Shown here piece after piece: positions 6,546 through 13,550 of a DNA stretch of 33,960 bases (the stretch's first letter is position 1; each line of letters begins with the position of its first letter). Below the pieces are notes generated by a model. The model was not told where the DNA came from, did not search any database, and worked only from the letters and a program-made list of their open reading frames with translations. A program made the translations under genes and the position numbers. Origin of the DNA: Curtobacterium sp. UCD-KPL2560 (lineage in GTDB: Bacteria > Actinomycetota > Actinomycetes > Actinomycetales > Microbacteriaceae); NCBI RefSeq assembly GCF_001705035.1, contig NZ_MCIG01000029.1, positions 1-33,960 on the forward strand, read 5' to 3'.

Positions 6546-7246
6546 GCGTTCATCCAGGCGTCACGGTCTACCTGCGCTGGACGGGTGGCGCGGTCGCGTT
6601 CAGCGAACTGCTGCTGCTTCCGCATGCCGTTCCGCCATGTGCTGATCCAGTCGGTCTTCACGCCCTTCTGCCCTGGCACCGCAACCCAGTAGTCCACGAA
6701 CTCGGCCAATTTGGCGTCGACGTTCACGAGGGGTACTTCTGCTCGAGCCCAGGAGCGCATGTCGTCGGTGATAGCAAAGCCTTCGGGGATGCGTGAGGCG
6801 CGCTTGCGCGGTACTCCTTCGTTAGAAGGAGTGGGTCGGGTCGGGTCGGGTCGGGTCGGGGAAGGCGCGGCGTCGGGCGACTGCACACCGTCCGTCACGT
6901 TCATGTCACGCCGTGACGGCTGTCGTGACTTCTCCCGCGACCTACGCTTCCGTTCCGCGGCAGCATCACGATCTGCCTCCACGGACTCGCGCGTCGGCTG
7001 GTACTTTTCCCAGTCGTGGAATCTGTACGCGCCGTCGTCTGCAATCCACAGCGAAACGCCCACCAACTCGTCGATATATCGGCGTTTTGCGCCCAAAACT
7101 GGCAGCGCGAACGACGGAATCACGCCGTCAGTGAGGTGAGCCATGCACCACGACCCGGCGCGAACCCACAACGCCTGAGCACCATCGGAGAGCTGCAGCG
7201 TCTTCGGGTGGGACCAGAACCCGTCATCAATCTTGAACCAGGGCAT
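6542..7246 (-). CDS. DnaD/DnaT-like replication protein
   Basis: The 234-residue protein has an N-terminal winged-helix-like domain (about 1-85, with MPWFKIDDGFWSHPKTLQL and SLWIADDGAYRFHDWE) of the kind found in phage replication-initiation and helicase-loader proteins. A basic stretch and a proline/threonine linker (128-140) encoded by a GGGTC repeat come next. The C-terminal domain (about 150-225) includes FVDYWVAVPG and WISTWRNGMRKQQ, as in DnaT-like or phage replisome organiser proteins. It lies directly before the helicase gene, supporting a helicase-loading role. Confidence 0.78.
   Translation of the reverse strand: MPWFKIDDGFWSHPKTLQLSDGAQALWVRAGSWCMAHLTDGVIPSFALPVLGAKRRYIDELVGVSLWIADDGAYRFHDWEKYQPTRESVEADRDAAAERKRRSREKSRQPSRRDMNVTDGVQSPDAAPSPTRPDPTRPTPSNEGVPRKRASRIPEGFAITDDMRSWARAEVPLVNVDAKLAEFVDYWVAVPGQKGVKTDWISTWRNGMRKQQQFAERDRATRPAQVDRDAWMNA
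6813..6861. repeat. Small hairpin and six-unit GGGTC repeat
   Basis: A perfect 8-bp hairpin (ACTCCTTC/GAAGGAGT, 6813-6832) is followed by six G-runs separated by TC (6833-6861). The G-rich strand is the plus strand, that is, the template for the leftward gene. The repeat encodes the Pro/Thr/Arg linker. Confidence 0.85.
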
Positions 7247-7761
7247 CAGGCGACCCCGATCCTGCCGAGGGCGACGAACGTGCCGGGCAGAGAGCAGGTA
7301 CGCAGCCGCTCGGCTGCTCCCGCTCCGTACGCGACCAGCACACTTGGTGCGCCGCTGTTCGCTCGAGCACGTGAGCCGTCGGCGTGGTGGAAGAACAGGC
7401 GACCGTGTAGGAAACGCACCGCCGTTGCCTTGCCCCAGACCTCGGACACGAACCCTGCGGTTTCGGTACGCGCGAAGACCAGCGCGATTCCGTCGCCGTG
7501 CACTGCGAGCTTCGCCAGCCACTTCCACGCTTCGAACGAGTAAGGCGGGTTCAGCCACACACGTCCGTCCCACGCTGCGGTGAGACCGTCTTCCGGCAGC
7601 TCAATGTGCCGAGCTGCGGTAGCCCAGGGGCGCGGTGACGGCGCGGCACACGGATCGAGATCGAACGGGCCGAGCGCTGCAACGATCTCGGGTGGGGTCA
7701 GCCACGTCGTGGTCTCAGCTCGGGCCGACTGGTGCGAACCCATCGCTCTGATGCTGGCCAT
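7246..7761 (-). CDS. Phage DNA N-6-adenine methyltransferase (Dam family)
   Basis: The 171-residue protein matches the phage Dam type. FDLDPCA (33-39) is the SAM-binding motif, and the WLNPPYS motif (69-75) provides the NPPY catalytic tetrad of adenine-N6 methylases. A WLTPPEIVAAL segment (20-30) opens the fold. The ATG has GAGGAGGTGACCA upstream. It overlaps the previous gene by 47 nt in another frame. Phage methylases of this type usually lack a partner nuclease and protect phage DNA or influence packaging and regulation; the target sequence cannot be read from the protein. Confidence 0.88.
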   Translation of the reverse strand: MASIRAMGSHQSARAETTTWLTPPEIVAALGPFDLDPCAAPSPRPWATAARHIELPEDGLTAAWDGRVWLNPPYSFEAWKWLAKLAVHGDGIALVFARTETAGFVSEVWGKATAVRFLHGRLFFHHADGSRARANSGAPSVLVAYGAGAAERLRTCSLPGTFVALGRIGVA

Positions 7762-7915
7762 TGGTCACCTCCTCTGCTTCTTGGACGCCATCGGCGATGG
7801 CTTGCTTGATCTGCTTCTCCGTGAGCCCGTACTCGATCGCGTAGGAGCTGAACCGGTGGACGTCGCGGCCGACCATCTTCAGGTGGTCGATCGCTGCCTG
7901 CTGACGGCCGTTCAT
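7715..7915 (-). CDS. Hypothetical helical phage protein
   Basis: This 66-residue protein, starting at ATG 7915, has an HTH-like segment (YGLTEKQIKQAIADGVQEA). It is coupled by ATGA to the gene upstream. Its 3' end overlaps the start of the methyltransferase by 47 nt. No function can be assigned. Confidence 0.7.
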   Translation of the reverse strand: MNGRQQAAIDHLKMVGRDVHRFSSYAIEYGLTEKQIKQAIADGVQEAEEVTNGQHQSDGFAPVGPS

Positions 7916-8088
7916 GCGTCCTCCTCGAGGTGTGCGTAGTTCTGCAGCAGGTACCGTTTGGTGGTGTTGGCTTCTTGGCCGGCCATGCGGATGCGGATGC
8001 CGCCGTCGGGTGCGACGGTGAGCACTTCGAGGTACTCGGTCGGGTTGGTCTTGCTGACGAACCAGTCGCCTGCTTCGACGGAGCTCAT
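7912..8088 (-). CDS. Hypothetical phage protein, SH3-like
   Basis: The 58-residue frame is bounded on both sides by 4-nt overlaps. The pattern EAGDWFVSKTNPTEYLEVL then VAPDGGIRIRMA suggests a small SH3-like beta barrel. No family is recognised, but the coupled start and stop and balanced composition make it a real gene. Confidence 0.68.
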   Translation of the reverse strand: MSSVEAGDWFVSKTNPTEYLEVLTVAPDGGIRIRMAGQEANTTKRYLLQNYAHLEEDA

Positions 8089-8246
8089 CGGTCGTCGCCC
8101 CAGATCGCGGCGTGCACGAGTCTCTGCACGTCGTCGATGCGCAACGTGATGGTGGTTGCGGTGAAGGGTGGGGTGACGGCGTCGGTGCGTGTTTCGATGG
8201 CGGTTTCGACGCGGTCGATGATGGTTTGCAGGGGCTCAAACGGCAT
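8085..8246 (-). CDS. Hypothetical phage protein
   Basis: The protein has 53 residues. An N-terminal helical part (LQTIIDRVETAIETRTD) is followed by a strand and a second helix ending in IWGDDR. The ATG at 8246 lies 11 nt inside the resolvase gene, and the stop overlaps the next start. No family is recognised. Confidence 0.65.
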   Translation of the reverse strand: MPFEPLQTIIDRVETAIETRTDAVTPPFTATTITLRIDDVQRLVHAAIWGDDR

Positions 8247-8610
8247 GGTCGTGCACCTCTTCGATGAGTAGTTGCAGTCCGGATGGTTGGCCGGGCCGGT
8301 AAGTGATCACGGGCATGACCTTGTCCATCTCGCGGGGGGTGTCATCGGGAACGATGCCTGCGTCTACGAGTCCGTCGCACAACGCTTTGAGCGTCGGGAC
8401 GACATTGTCGGCATCGCGACGTGTCGTTGTGCGGACGAACCATGTGAGGGTGACGCGGATCCTGTCGCAGCTGAGCACGCCAGCGTTTTTCGCTGCGTAG
8501 AACGAAGCGGCTCTGACCTGTTTGGTCAGAGCCGCTTTCTTCGCCCAGTGCATGCGTTGGTTCGCGTTGAGGGGCGGACGTTCGTACGGGAGCTCAAGAG
8601 TCCACTGCAT
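8236..8610 (-). CDS. RusA-family Holliday junction resolvase
   Basis: The 124-residue protein carries the RusA signature: RRDADNV (D66 and D68), the following helix with K75, and IVPDD (D89/D90). These match the catalytic acidic residues and lysine known in RusA. RusA dimers cut branched DNA at four-way junctions after recombination. ATG 8610 is 17 nt inside the previous gene. A perfect 14-bp hairpin lies within the coding region (8505-8537). It forms a recombination group with the exonuclease just upstream. Confidence 0.88.
   Translation of the reverse strand: MQWTLELPYERPPLNANQRMHWAKKAALTKQVRAASFYAAKNAGVLSCDRIRVTLTWFVRTTTRRDADNVVPTLKALCDGLVDAGIVPDDTPREMDKVMPVITYRPGQPSGLQLLIEEVHDHAV
8505..8537. 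repeat. Perfect 14-bp hairpin inside resolvase gene
   Basis: AAGCGGCTCTGACC and its exact complement flank TGTTT. It is embedded in the rusA-like coding frame near the Lys/Ala-rich segment, so it either affects the mRNA or is an incidental palindrome. Confidence 0.8.
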
Positions 8611-9163
8611 CGGGACTCCCTGCCTGCGCCGCTCGTCCGGCTGCTGCGATCTGCTCGAGCACGTCCGTGCCTGCGCCTGCCGTCCGTGCTGCGGTGTGGA
8701 GTGCGCGGAGAGCGTCGAGGTCAGTGCCGGCGAGTTGCAGTTCGGATTGCCAGTCACGGGCGGGTGCGGGAGCGGCGATCGGTTCGACGTGCCACGACTG
8801 TTTACGGCCCGCACCGGTTGCCCGGATGGTGACGTCGCGCGGTCCGCTGATGTGCGACAGATGGCTGATGCGCACCCCGCCGCGGCGTTCCTTGCCGAAC
8901 ATGACGTCGGGGTCGTTGTAGACGGTGACCTGGTGGCCAACCCACGCGGTGCCGTCCTTACCCCAACATGCGGCCAGGACGTCGAGCATGCCTTTGCTGG
9001 GACGCCACACACGGTCGAGTTCGACGAGGCTGATCTCGGCGACTGTCTTGCCGTCGCGTTTGCCGAGTCGGGAGCCGGTGCCGATCGTGAACGTTCGCGG
9101 TTCGACAAGTTCGATCGCGTCGAGCTGGTCACTGGTTGGGGCGAGGGCTTCTGTGATGTCCAT
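8594..9163 (-). CDS. Conserved phage protein paired with exonuclease
   Basis: The 189-residue protein contains a conserved-looking central region: VWRPSKGMLDVLAACWG, WVGHQVTVYNDPDV, then GGVRISHLSHI. Similar proteins sit beside RecE/Cas4-like exonucleases in actinobacteriophages. A single-strand annealing or exonuclease-partner role is an attractive inference, but it lacks any motif that I can identify as RecT or Erf. The start is 2 nt after the exonuclease stop. Confidence 0.7.
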   Translation of the reverse strand: MDITEALAPTSDQLDAIELVEPRTFTIGTGSRLGKRDGKTVAEISLVELDRVWRPSKGMLDVLAACWGKDGTAWVGHQVTVYNDPDVMFGKERRGGVRISHLSHISGPRDVTIRATGAGRKQSWHVEPIAAPAPARDWQSELQLAGTDLDALRALHTAARTAGAGTDVLEQIAAAGRAAQAGSPDAVDS

Positions 9164-9165
9164 TG

Positions 9166-10014
9166 TCAGAACTCGATTCCGTGAAGGGGCCCGTACTCGT
9201 CCTCGTGCTCATAGACGGCCCAGGTCGGGGGTGAGACGAGTTGCACGGTGGGGTCGTATCCGGGCCAGGTGTTGGTGGCGGTGCAGGTGGCGTACAGCTC
9301 GAGTGCGCGGTGGACTTTCGCGGCGCCCATCTGCTGGTACTCGACGTCGAGCTCGTGGACGGCGACGAGGTGCGGCGCTTCCGATTCGACGACGATGAAG
9401 CGGAACGGCCGCCGTGGTTCGCCTGCCTGTTCGAGTGCGTGGAGGTAGAACTCCTGCTGCACGTCGTACCCGTACGCGGCGACGGTGCGCATGAACCCGT
9501 CGACGGATGCGGTCTTCGCGGTCGTCTTCAGGTCGATGGCGACGTCGTCGTTGAGGCGGTCGAACCTGGCGCGCATCGGTGTGCCGGTGTCGGTGTCGGT
9601 GGCGAAAACGGACGCTTCCGAGTGACCTGACTGCTCGAGCAGTGCCCGTGCGGTGGGGTGCGCGAGGACCGCTTCAGCCATCCCGTTGACTCGCGCGGCT
9701 TGTGCGGGTGCGATGGGCGTGAACCCGGCAGCGCGCTGCTCCTCCGCCCACGCAACCGTCGCGGCTTTCGTGCTGACCGCTCCGGATGCGGTGACGTGCT
9801 CATCCGGGTACTCCACCGTGCCAGCGCCGACACCGAGCACCTTCGTGTGCACGGCCGTCCCAACGTCGAACGTCTGCTTCCCGGCCTGCGGGTGGTCGCG
9901 ATCCCACCGGTACCGGGCGGGCGACTCGAGAAGCTTCCGCGCCTGCGTCGACGACAGGGCCGGGTGCTGGTGATACTGACTCTCGGGGAGCGCGAGGTCG
10001 ATGCGGCCGGTCAT
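9166..10014 (-). CDS. PD-(D/E)XK exonuclease, RecE/DUF3799 type
   Basis: The 282-residue protein has the layout of the RecE-like exonuclease C-terminal domain. GTAVHTKVL (52-60) carries the early histidine. ARFDRL (149-154) and AIDLKTT (159-165) form the D...D-x-K core, and QQEFYLHAL (187-195) is the Q-x-x-x-Y motif. It would resect double-strand ends for phage recombination. It is coupled to the upstream gene by ATGA and grouped with its likely partner and a resolvase. Confidence 0.85.
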   Translation of the reverse strand: MTGRIDLALPESQYHQHPALSSTQARKLLESPARYRWDRDHPQAGKQTFDVGTAVHTKVLGVGAGTVEYPDEHVTASGAVSTKAATVAWAEEQRAAGFTPIAPAQAARVNGMAEAVLAHPTARALLEQSGHSEASVFATDTDTGTPMRARFDRLNDDVAIDLKTTAKTASVDGFMRTVAAYGYDVQQEFYLHALEQAGEPRRPFRFIVVESEAPHLVAVHELDVEYQQMGAAKVHRALELYATCTATNTWPGYDPTVQLVSPPTWAVYEHEDEYGPLHGIEF

Positions 10015-10313
10015 GCCGTCGCCCCCAGCACAAGCGCAGTCCGGCAGGGCCAGATCGACTCGCGGTAACCCCACTCATCGTCGTCCTCGTGAGCGTCAGC
10101 CTCGATCCGGCCGCACTCGGCGCAGATGGCGAAGCCAACAGTTGCTTCGACGCCGTCCTCGTAGTCGTCCCACTCGTCGGCCTCTGCCTTCGACTCGAAC
10201 GAGCCGCCGGCGTCCGGTCGTTCCCACCTGTCTTGCTTGCTGTGCAGCTCTTGGGCGTTCCCGAGCCGCGCGGACACTCCGCCGTAGGGCTGCAGGTACC
10301 CGTTGGTGGTCAT
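10011..10313 (-). CDS. Hypothetical phage protein with CxxC
   Basis: The 100-residue protein has a charged middle (KAEADEWDDYEDGVEA) and a CAECG motif that could form a half zinc site. ATG 10313 overlaps the upstream stop (ATGA). No family is recognised. Confidence 0.72.
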   Translation of the reverse strand: MTTNGYLQPYGGVSARLGNAQELHSKQDRWERPDAGGSFESKAEADEWDDYEDGVEATVGFAICAECGRIEADAHEDDDEWGYRESIWPCRTALVLGATA

Positions 10314-10630
10314 CGCTGGACCGCCAGTCGTTCGGCGAGGGCGTCGGTGTGCGCCTTCCAGTACGCGGCGTGTTCAGCGGCGCCGACCTGGTACGGGCTG
10401 GCGATCAGGTCAGCAGCGTCGGCGGCGATGAGGTTCGCGGTGCGCTGCTCCTCAACGAGAGCAAGGGTCGCGTGCACCTGCGCGGCGGCGAGGACGCTGT
10501 TCGGGCTGGGGAACGCCATGAACTCGAGGAGCTCGTCGTCCTCCAGCGCGGTGGGGCGGACGAGGCTGAGTAGTCGGCGTGCTTCTTCGGCGTGCGCTTC
10601 AGCGGTTGAGGGTCTGGTCGTGGTGGCCAC
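10310..10630 (-). CDS. Hypothetical helical phage protein
   Basis: The 106-residue protein starts at GTG 10630 with AAGGAG 5 nt upstream. It is largely alpha-helical (AEEARRLLSLVRPTALEDDE, then long alanine-rich helices). The independent ribosome site suggests a new translation unit. The role is unknown. Confidence 0.7.
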   Translation of the reverse strand: MATTTRPSTAEAHAEEARRLLSLVRPTALEDDELLEFMAFPSPNSVLAAAQVHATLALVEEQRTANLIAADAADLIASPYQVGAAEHAAYWKAHTDALAERLAVQR

Positions 10631-10698
10631 GGTGACTCCTTCATGGGTCGGTGAGTAGTGCGCTTCTGGGTTGAAGCGCGGGAGAAGGGGTGCGAGGG

Positions 10699-10842
10699 TC
10701 AGTCGCAGTCGGATACGAACTCGTGCTCGGCGGCGCGGGCGATGGCTTTGCCGTCCTGCTCGATGTGCCACGACCAGTAGTCGTGCTCCTCATTGGTTGA
10801 ACAGGCCGTGCATGCGCAAAGGACGCCGTGTGGTCTAGTCAC
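10699..10842 (-). CDS. Small phage protein with CxCxxC
   Basis: The GTG start at 10842 fits a GTGA overlap with the upstream gene; an in-frame ATG at 10869 would create a 31-nt overlap. The 47-residue protein carries CACTAC, an aromatic segment (YWSWHIEQ), and a final FVSDCD. A zinc site is plausible. Confidence 0.6.
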   Translation of the reverse strand: MTRPHGVLCACTACSTNEEHDYWSWHIEQDGKAIARAAEHEFVSDCD

Positions 10843-11030
10843 GTGCTCATGCCGCAGGACTCGGCCCATGACCAGACGTCTCCGCAGTCGCATGGGTGGT
10901 CGCCCCCGTGGTCGACGTGAAGCTTGCACTCGTGCGCCTCGTGAGGTCGCTTCCACGCCCGGGGCCATCCGGCGGTGTACCCCCTCGGTGTTCGCCAGGC
11001 GGCATCACACTGCTTCATTTCACCGCTCAT
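10839..11030 (-). CDS. Small Cys/His/Trp-rich phage protein
   Basis: The 63-residue protein has HECKLHVDHGGDHPCDCGD, a dense potential zinc-binding cluster, and several tryptophans. Both ends are coupled by 4-nt overlaps. No family is recognised. Confidence 0.68.
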   Translation of the reverse strand: MSGEMKQCDAAWRTPRGYTAGWPRAWKRPHEAHECKLHVDHGGDHPCDCGDVWSWAESCGMST

Positions 11031-11410
11031 GCGCTCATCCGTTCGTTGGCGGCGACGATCGTGGCGGCGAGGGACTCGATCAGCCGCCCGGTGGTGGAGA
11101 GGGTGATTTTGGATCCCCGCCGGACGATCTCGTGATGGCGGAGCAGGTGGTCGATCGCGTCGAGCAGGTCGGGGTTGCCCGCGGTCAGGACTATGAGACG
11201 AGCATCGGAGTAACCAAGCGGTGCAACCGGGCCGCAGTCGAGGTCTTGGTGATCCATCGCGACCATTTCGTGCTCGGCTTCGATCTGGCTGCCGTCGTAC
11301 GTCATGCCTTCCTGCGAGTACACGCCGTCGATGACGTTCCAGGGGCCTTCGGTTGCTCGTTCGCGCCACTTCGTAAGCACGTCGCGGGCGGCCTGGATGT
11401 CGGTGCTCAT
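11027..11410 (-). CDS. Conserved phage hypothetical protein
   Basis: The 127-residue protein has a predicted alpha/beta composition: an N-terminal helix (AARDVLTKWRERATEGPW), an acidic core (DHQDLDCGPVAPLGYSDAR) and C-terminal helices. The opening and the phrase ARLIVLTAGNPDLLDAIDHL resemble short phage proteins seen widely in actinobacteriophages. Its function is unknown. Confidence 0.75.
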   Translation of the reverse strand: MSTDIQAARDVLTKWRERATEGPWNVIDGVYSQEGMTYDGSQIEAEHEMVAMDHQDLDCGPVAPLGYSDARLIVLTAGNPDLLDAIDHLLRHHEIVRRGSKITLSTTGRLIESLAATIVAANERMSA

Positions 11411-11544
11411 CGTCGGTGTCCTTTCACGTTGTCGCGGCGGCGGGGCTGGGCGGCACGTGAACGCTGGCGACGCTGCTCACGCTCTCGGTCTTCCGCTCGC
11501 CGCCGGGTGCGGTGGTACTCGATGCTGTAGATGTCCGGGTTCAC
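11407..11544 (-). CDS. Very basic phage microprotein
   Basis: This 45-residue protein starts at GTG 11544 (GTGA overlap). After an opening IYSIEYHR segment it is almost entirely arginine- and glutamine-rich (RRRAEDREREQRRQRSR). Nucleic-acid binding is possible. No family is recognised. Confidence 0.65.
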   Translation of the reverse strand: MNPDIYSIEYHRTRRRAEDREREQRRQRSRAAQPRRRDNVKGHRR

Positions 11545-11717
11545 TGCTCTGCCTCCTGCGGACTGTTGATGACGTTGTGGAGCCGCAGCAGTGCGGCGGT
11601 GAACAGGACGACGACAGCCCACGCGAGGACCGCCCAGACGGCCGTGTACCGGTCGACGGCGGACGCGAACAGGGCAGCGACCATGGAGAGGGCGACGAGG
11701 GTCGCGACGGTTCTCAC
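11541..11717 (-). CDS. Small membrane protein, two TM segments
   Basis: The 58-residue protein starts at GTG 11717 (GTGA overlap). It has hydrophobic stretches at about 3-20 and 27-44, separated by DRYTAV, so a helical hairpin in the membrane is expected. It forms a pair with the next upstream microprotein. Confidence 0.7.
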   Translation of the reverse strand: MRTVATLVALSMVAALFASAVDRYTAVWAVLAWAVVVLFTAALLRLHNVINSPQEAEQ

Positions 11718-11836
11718 GACGTACCCCCAACGATCAGGACCGTGCCGATGACCGCGAGAACCGCCGTCGGGACGATGAGGACCGCAGCCCAGAACCGGTC
11801 CGATGCGAAATTCACGGGCGACTGCTGGCCGGTCAC
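11714..11836 (-). CDS. Membrane microprotein, one TM segment
   Basis: The 40-residue protein starts at GTG 11836 (GTGA overlap). The single hydrophobic segment (AAVLIVPTAVLAVIGTVLIV) follows a short polar N-terminus. No function is assignable. Confidence 0.68.
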   Translation of the reverse strand: MTGQQSPVNFASDRFWAAVLIVPTAVLAVIGTVLIVGGTS

Positions 11837-12657
11837 GGGGTCACTGCCGGCGGGATCACGTCGCGGATCGTGGACGCCGCGTCGTGATCGGGGCGCAGGA
11901 TGGCGTGGTCCCATCGGACGTTCAGCCCGAGGACGTTGATGCACGTGTCGCACACCGGAAGGTCGTCGCCTTGACCCAGCCGGACGCGGCGGTGCTCGCC
12001 GCTGCTGTGGGTGGCGACCGGTGCCATGTCCTCGATGCGGGGCGGCTCGGCGGTCGGGCACCGCTGCGAGAGCAGGGCGAGGACAGCTTCTGCCATTGCT
12101 TCGTAGTCGTCTCCGCACTCGTCGTGGATGGCCTCGATGGTCAAAGCGATCTCCTCGCGCGTCGGCACCTGCGCAGTCGGGAGGTGCGTCGGGCAGGGCC
12201 AGCGGAGCGAGCCATCGCCCGAGGGGCACGTGCAAGGCTGCGAGAGCAGGGCGTCCAGGCGTTCGATGAGCAGGGTAAGCGGAACGAGGTGATCTTCCGA
12301 GTCGCACTCCGCGAACATCTCGTCGCGCAGTGCCTGCACCTGCTCACGCAGCGACACGGGTACCTGCACGGTCGGCTGCTGGTCCTGCATGGCGGCGAGG
12401 AACGACTCCTGTTCCGCCTTCGTCAAGTTCATCGGCTGCGGAAGGCCGGTCGATTGCGGTTCGTGATCGGTCGTGCCAAGCGGTGAACGAGTAGGCACAG
12501 CCCATGCAGGGAACGATTCATCGGTCAGCGAGTCCAACCGGTAGGCCGAAGCCTCGTTCACCTCAGCCGCGAACCTGAACGCGTCGGCGATCGTGTAGGG
12601 GCCCTCGATGTCGTCGGGTCCGAGGATGTGCACGTACCACTGCTGCGGCTCGGTCAT
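11833..12657 (-). CDS. Hypothetical phage protein with Cys-rich middle
   Basis: The 274-residue protein has a soluble, modular look: an N-terminal alpha/beta unit (WYVHILGPDDIEGPYTIAD), helical stretches, a CTCPSGDGSLRWPCP segment around residue 145 and CDTCIN near residue 240. These may bind zinc. It is coupled to the small gene upstream and the membrane microprotein downstream. I recognise no family. Confidence 0.72.
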   Translation of the reverse strand: MTEPQQWYVHILGPDDIEGPYTIADAFRFAAEVNEASAYRLDSLTDESFPAWAVPTRSPLGTTDHEPQSTGLPQPMNLTKAEQESFLAAMQDQQPTVQVPVSLREQVQALRDEMFAECDSEDHLVPLTLLIERLDALLSQPCTCPSGDGSLRWPCPTHLPTAQVPTREEIALTIEAIHDECGDDYEAMAEAVLALLSQRCPTAEPPRIEDMAPVATHSSGEHRRVRLGQGDDLPVCDTCINVLGLNVRWDHAILRPDHDAASTIRDVIPPAVTP

Positions 12658-12761
12658 GCTTCCTCCTTGATCATGTCGAGACGGTCGAGACGTGACAGCC
12701 CAGGAACGGGGTCAACATCGACCAGATACGTGCGGATGAAACGGGTCAGCCATGCGGACAC
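12654..12761 (-). CDS. 35-residue phage microprotein
   Basis: GTG 12761 has GAAGGGAG 5 nt upstream, a strong ribosome site, and the stop overlaps the next start (ATGA). The protein (SAWLTRFIRTYLVDVDPVP then a charged helix) is probably one amphipathic helix. It is real on the strength of its start and coupling. Confidence 0.65.
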   Translation of the reverse strand: MSAWLTRFIRTYLVDVDPVPGLSRLDRLDMIKEEA

Positions 12762-12796
12762 GACTGCTCCCTTCTGTGATGAGGTGAATGGGTGGG

Positions 12797-13231
12797 TTAG
12801 GCGGCGCATGCCAGGCGCCTGAGCGCTGAGAGGACCGGGGGCGACGGTGCGAACCACTCGCCCTCGAGCCGGTGGTCAGCGAGCTCGTGGTGCAGATCAC
12901 GTTCGGCATCGAAACCGCCGGGGAACGTCCCCAGGACGTGCAACTCGACGGGGCTGTTCGTGCGCAGCGTCTTGAGCCGCTTTGTGAAGCTGCGGCTGGC
13001 GCCGATCTTGATCGGACCGTTGTCGCCCTGTTGGACGAAGTACACGACAGCCGGGGTGGCCTTGCGAGCCATGTGTGCGGTGGCGTATCGGATCGACCTC
13101 TGTTCCTCGACGAAGAGGCGCAAGAAGTTGGGATGGGCAAGCGTCGTCAAGCGCCACTGGTAGTAGCCGCTCTCGCCTGCCCATGTGTCGGTCATGGCTT
13201 CCACGTCGGGAAGCAGCGTGTTGTCGTCCAT
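12797..13231 (-). CDS. GIY-YIG nuclease (T5orf172 type)
   Basis: The 144-residue protein from ATG 13231 carries the GIY-YIG pattern of the T5orf172/MUG113 group. VVYFVQQ (62-68) replaces GIY, IKIGAS (74-79) replaces YIG, R85 is the catalytic arginine, E110 lies before RDLHH, and GEWF follows at 124-127. An ATG at 13195 (109 codons downstream to the stop at 12797) also keeps the domain. Phage nucleases of this group may be homing enzymes or act on host DNA. A tRNA-like 3' end abuts the start. Confidence 0.8.
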   Translation of the reverse strand: MDDNTLLPDVEAMTDTWAGESGYYQWRLTTLAHPNFLRLFVEEQRSIRYATAHMARKATPAVVYFVQQGDNGPIKIGASRSFTKRLKTLRTNSPVELHVLGTFPGGFDAERDLHHELADHRLEGEWFAPSPPVLSALRRLACAA

Positions 13232-13550
13232 GTGGTGGCAGCCGGAGTCGAACCGGGAGCCGCCGCCTGCCGGCAGGGACATACCTGCCGGACGTACGCA
13301 CCTGACCGCGCCTTCCTAGGCGGCTCACCATTTCGCTGCTCGTAAGGGACCCAGCGGCCCGTAGGCGGCTTGGGGTTGCTTCCCGCGTATCTCGCAACCA
13401 GATGCTTGTCTGTGTTCTCGAATCGCCCCGTACGTGGAGGCCTCACCACCGATCGGCGCCGCCTGTGACGGGGGCTACTGGTGGGTCGCGTGCCGCGCTC
13501 CGAGCGCGACAAGTAACGCCCCTATGGGGCGAAGAAGTTTGAACCGGTGG
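13232..13550. other. Stretch without a confident gene
   Basis: About 320 nt lie between the GIY-YIG gene and the excisionase gene. On the minus strand they hold a 6-bp hairpin near the excisionase stop, an 84-codon open frame from GTG 13446 with a protein-like middle, a palindromic CCGGCAGG/CCTGCCGG hairpin and a tRNA T-arm with encoded CCA ending at 13233. None of these makes a complete tRNA or tmRNA that I can fold. Confidence 0.5.
13517..13531 (-). terminator. Short GC hairpin after excisionase gene
   Basis: CGCCCC/GGGGCG arms around a 3-nt loop, about 20 nt downstream of the leftward stop codon at 13551. There is no T-run, so the strength is doubtful. Confidence 0.4.

Noticed and set aside
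5037-6692. Long plus-strand frame opposite the helicase
   Set aside because: It is antisense to a gene with clear Walker motifs and is a GC-bias shadow with Arg/Pro-rich composition.
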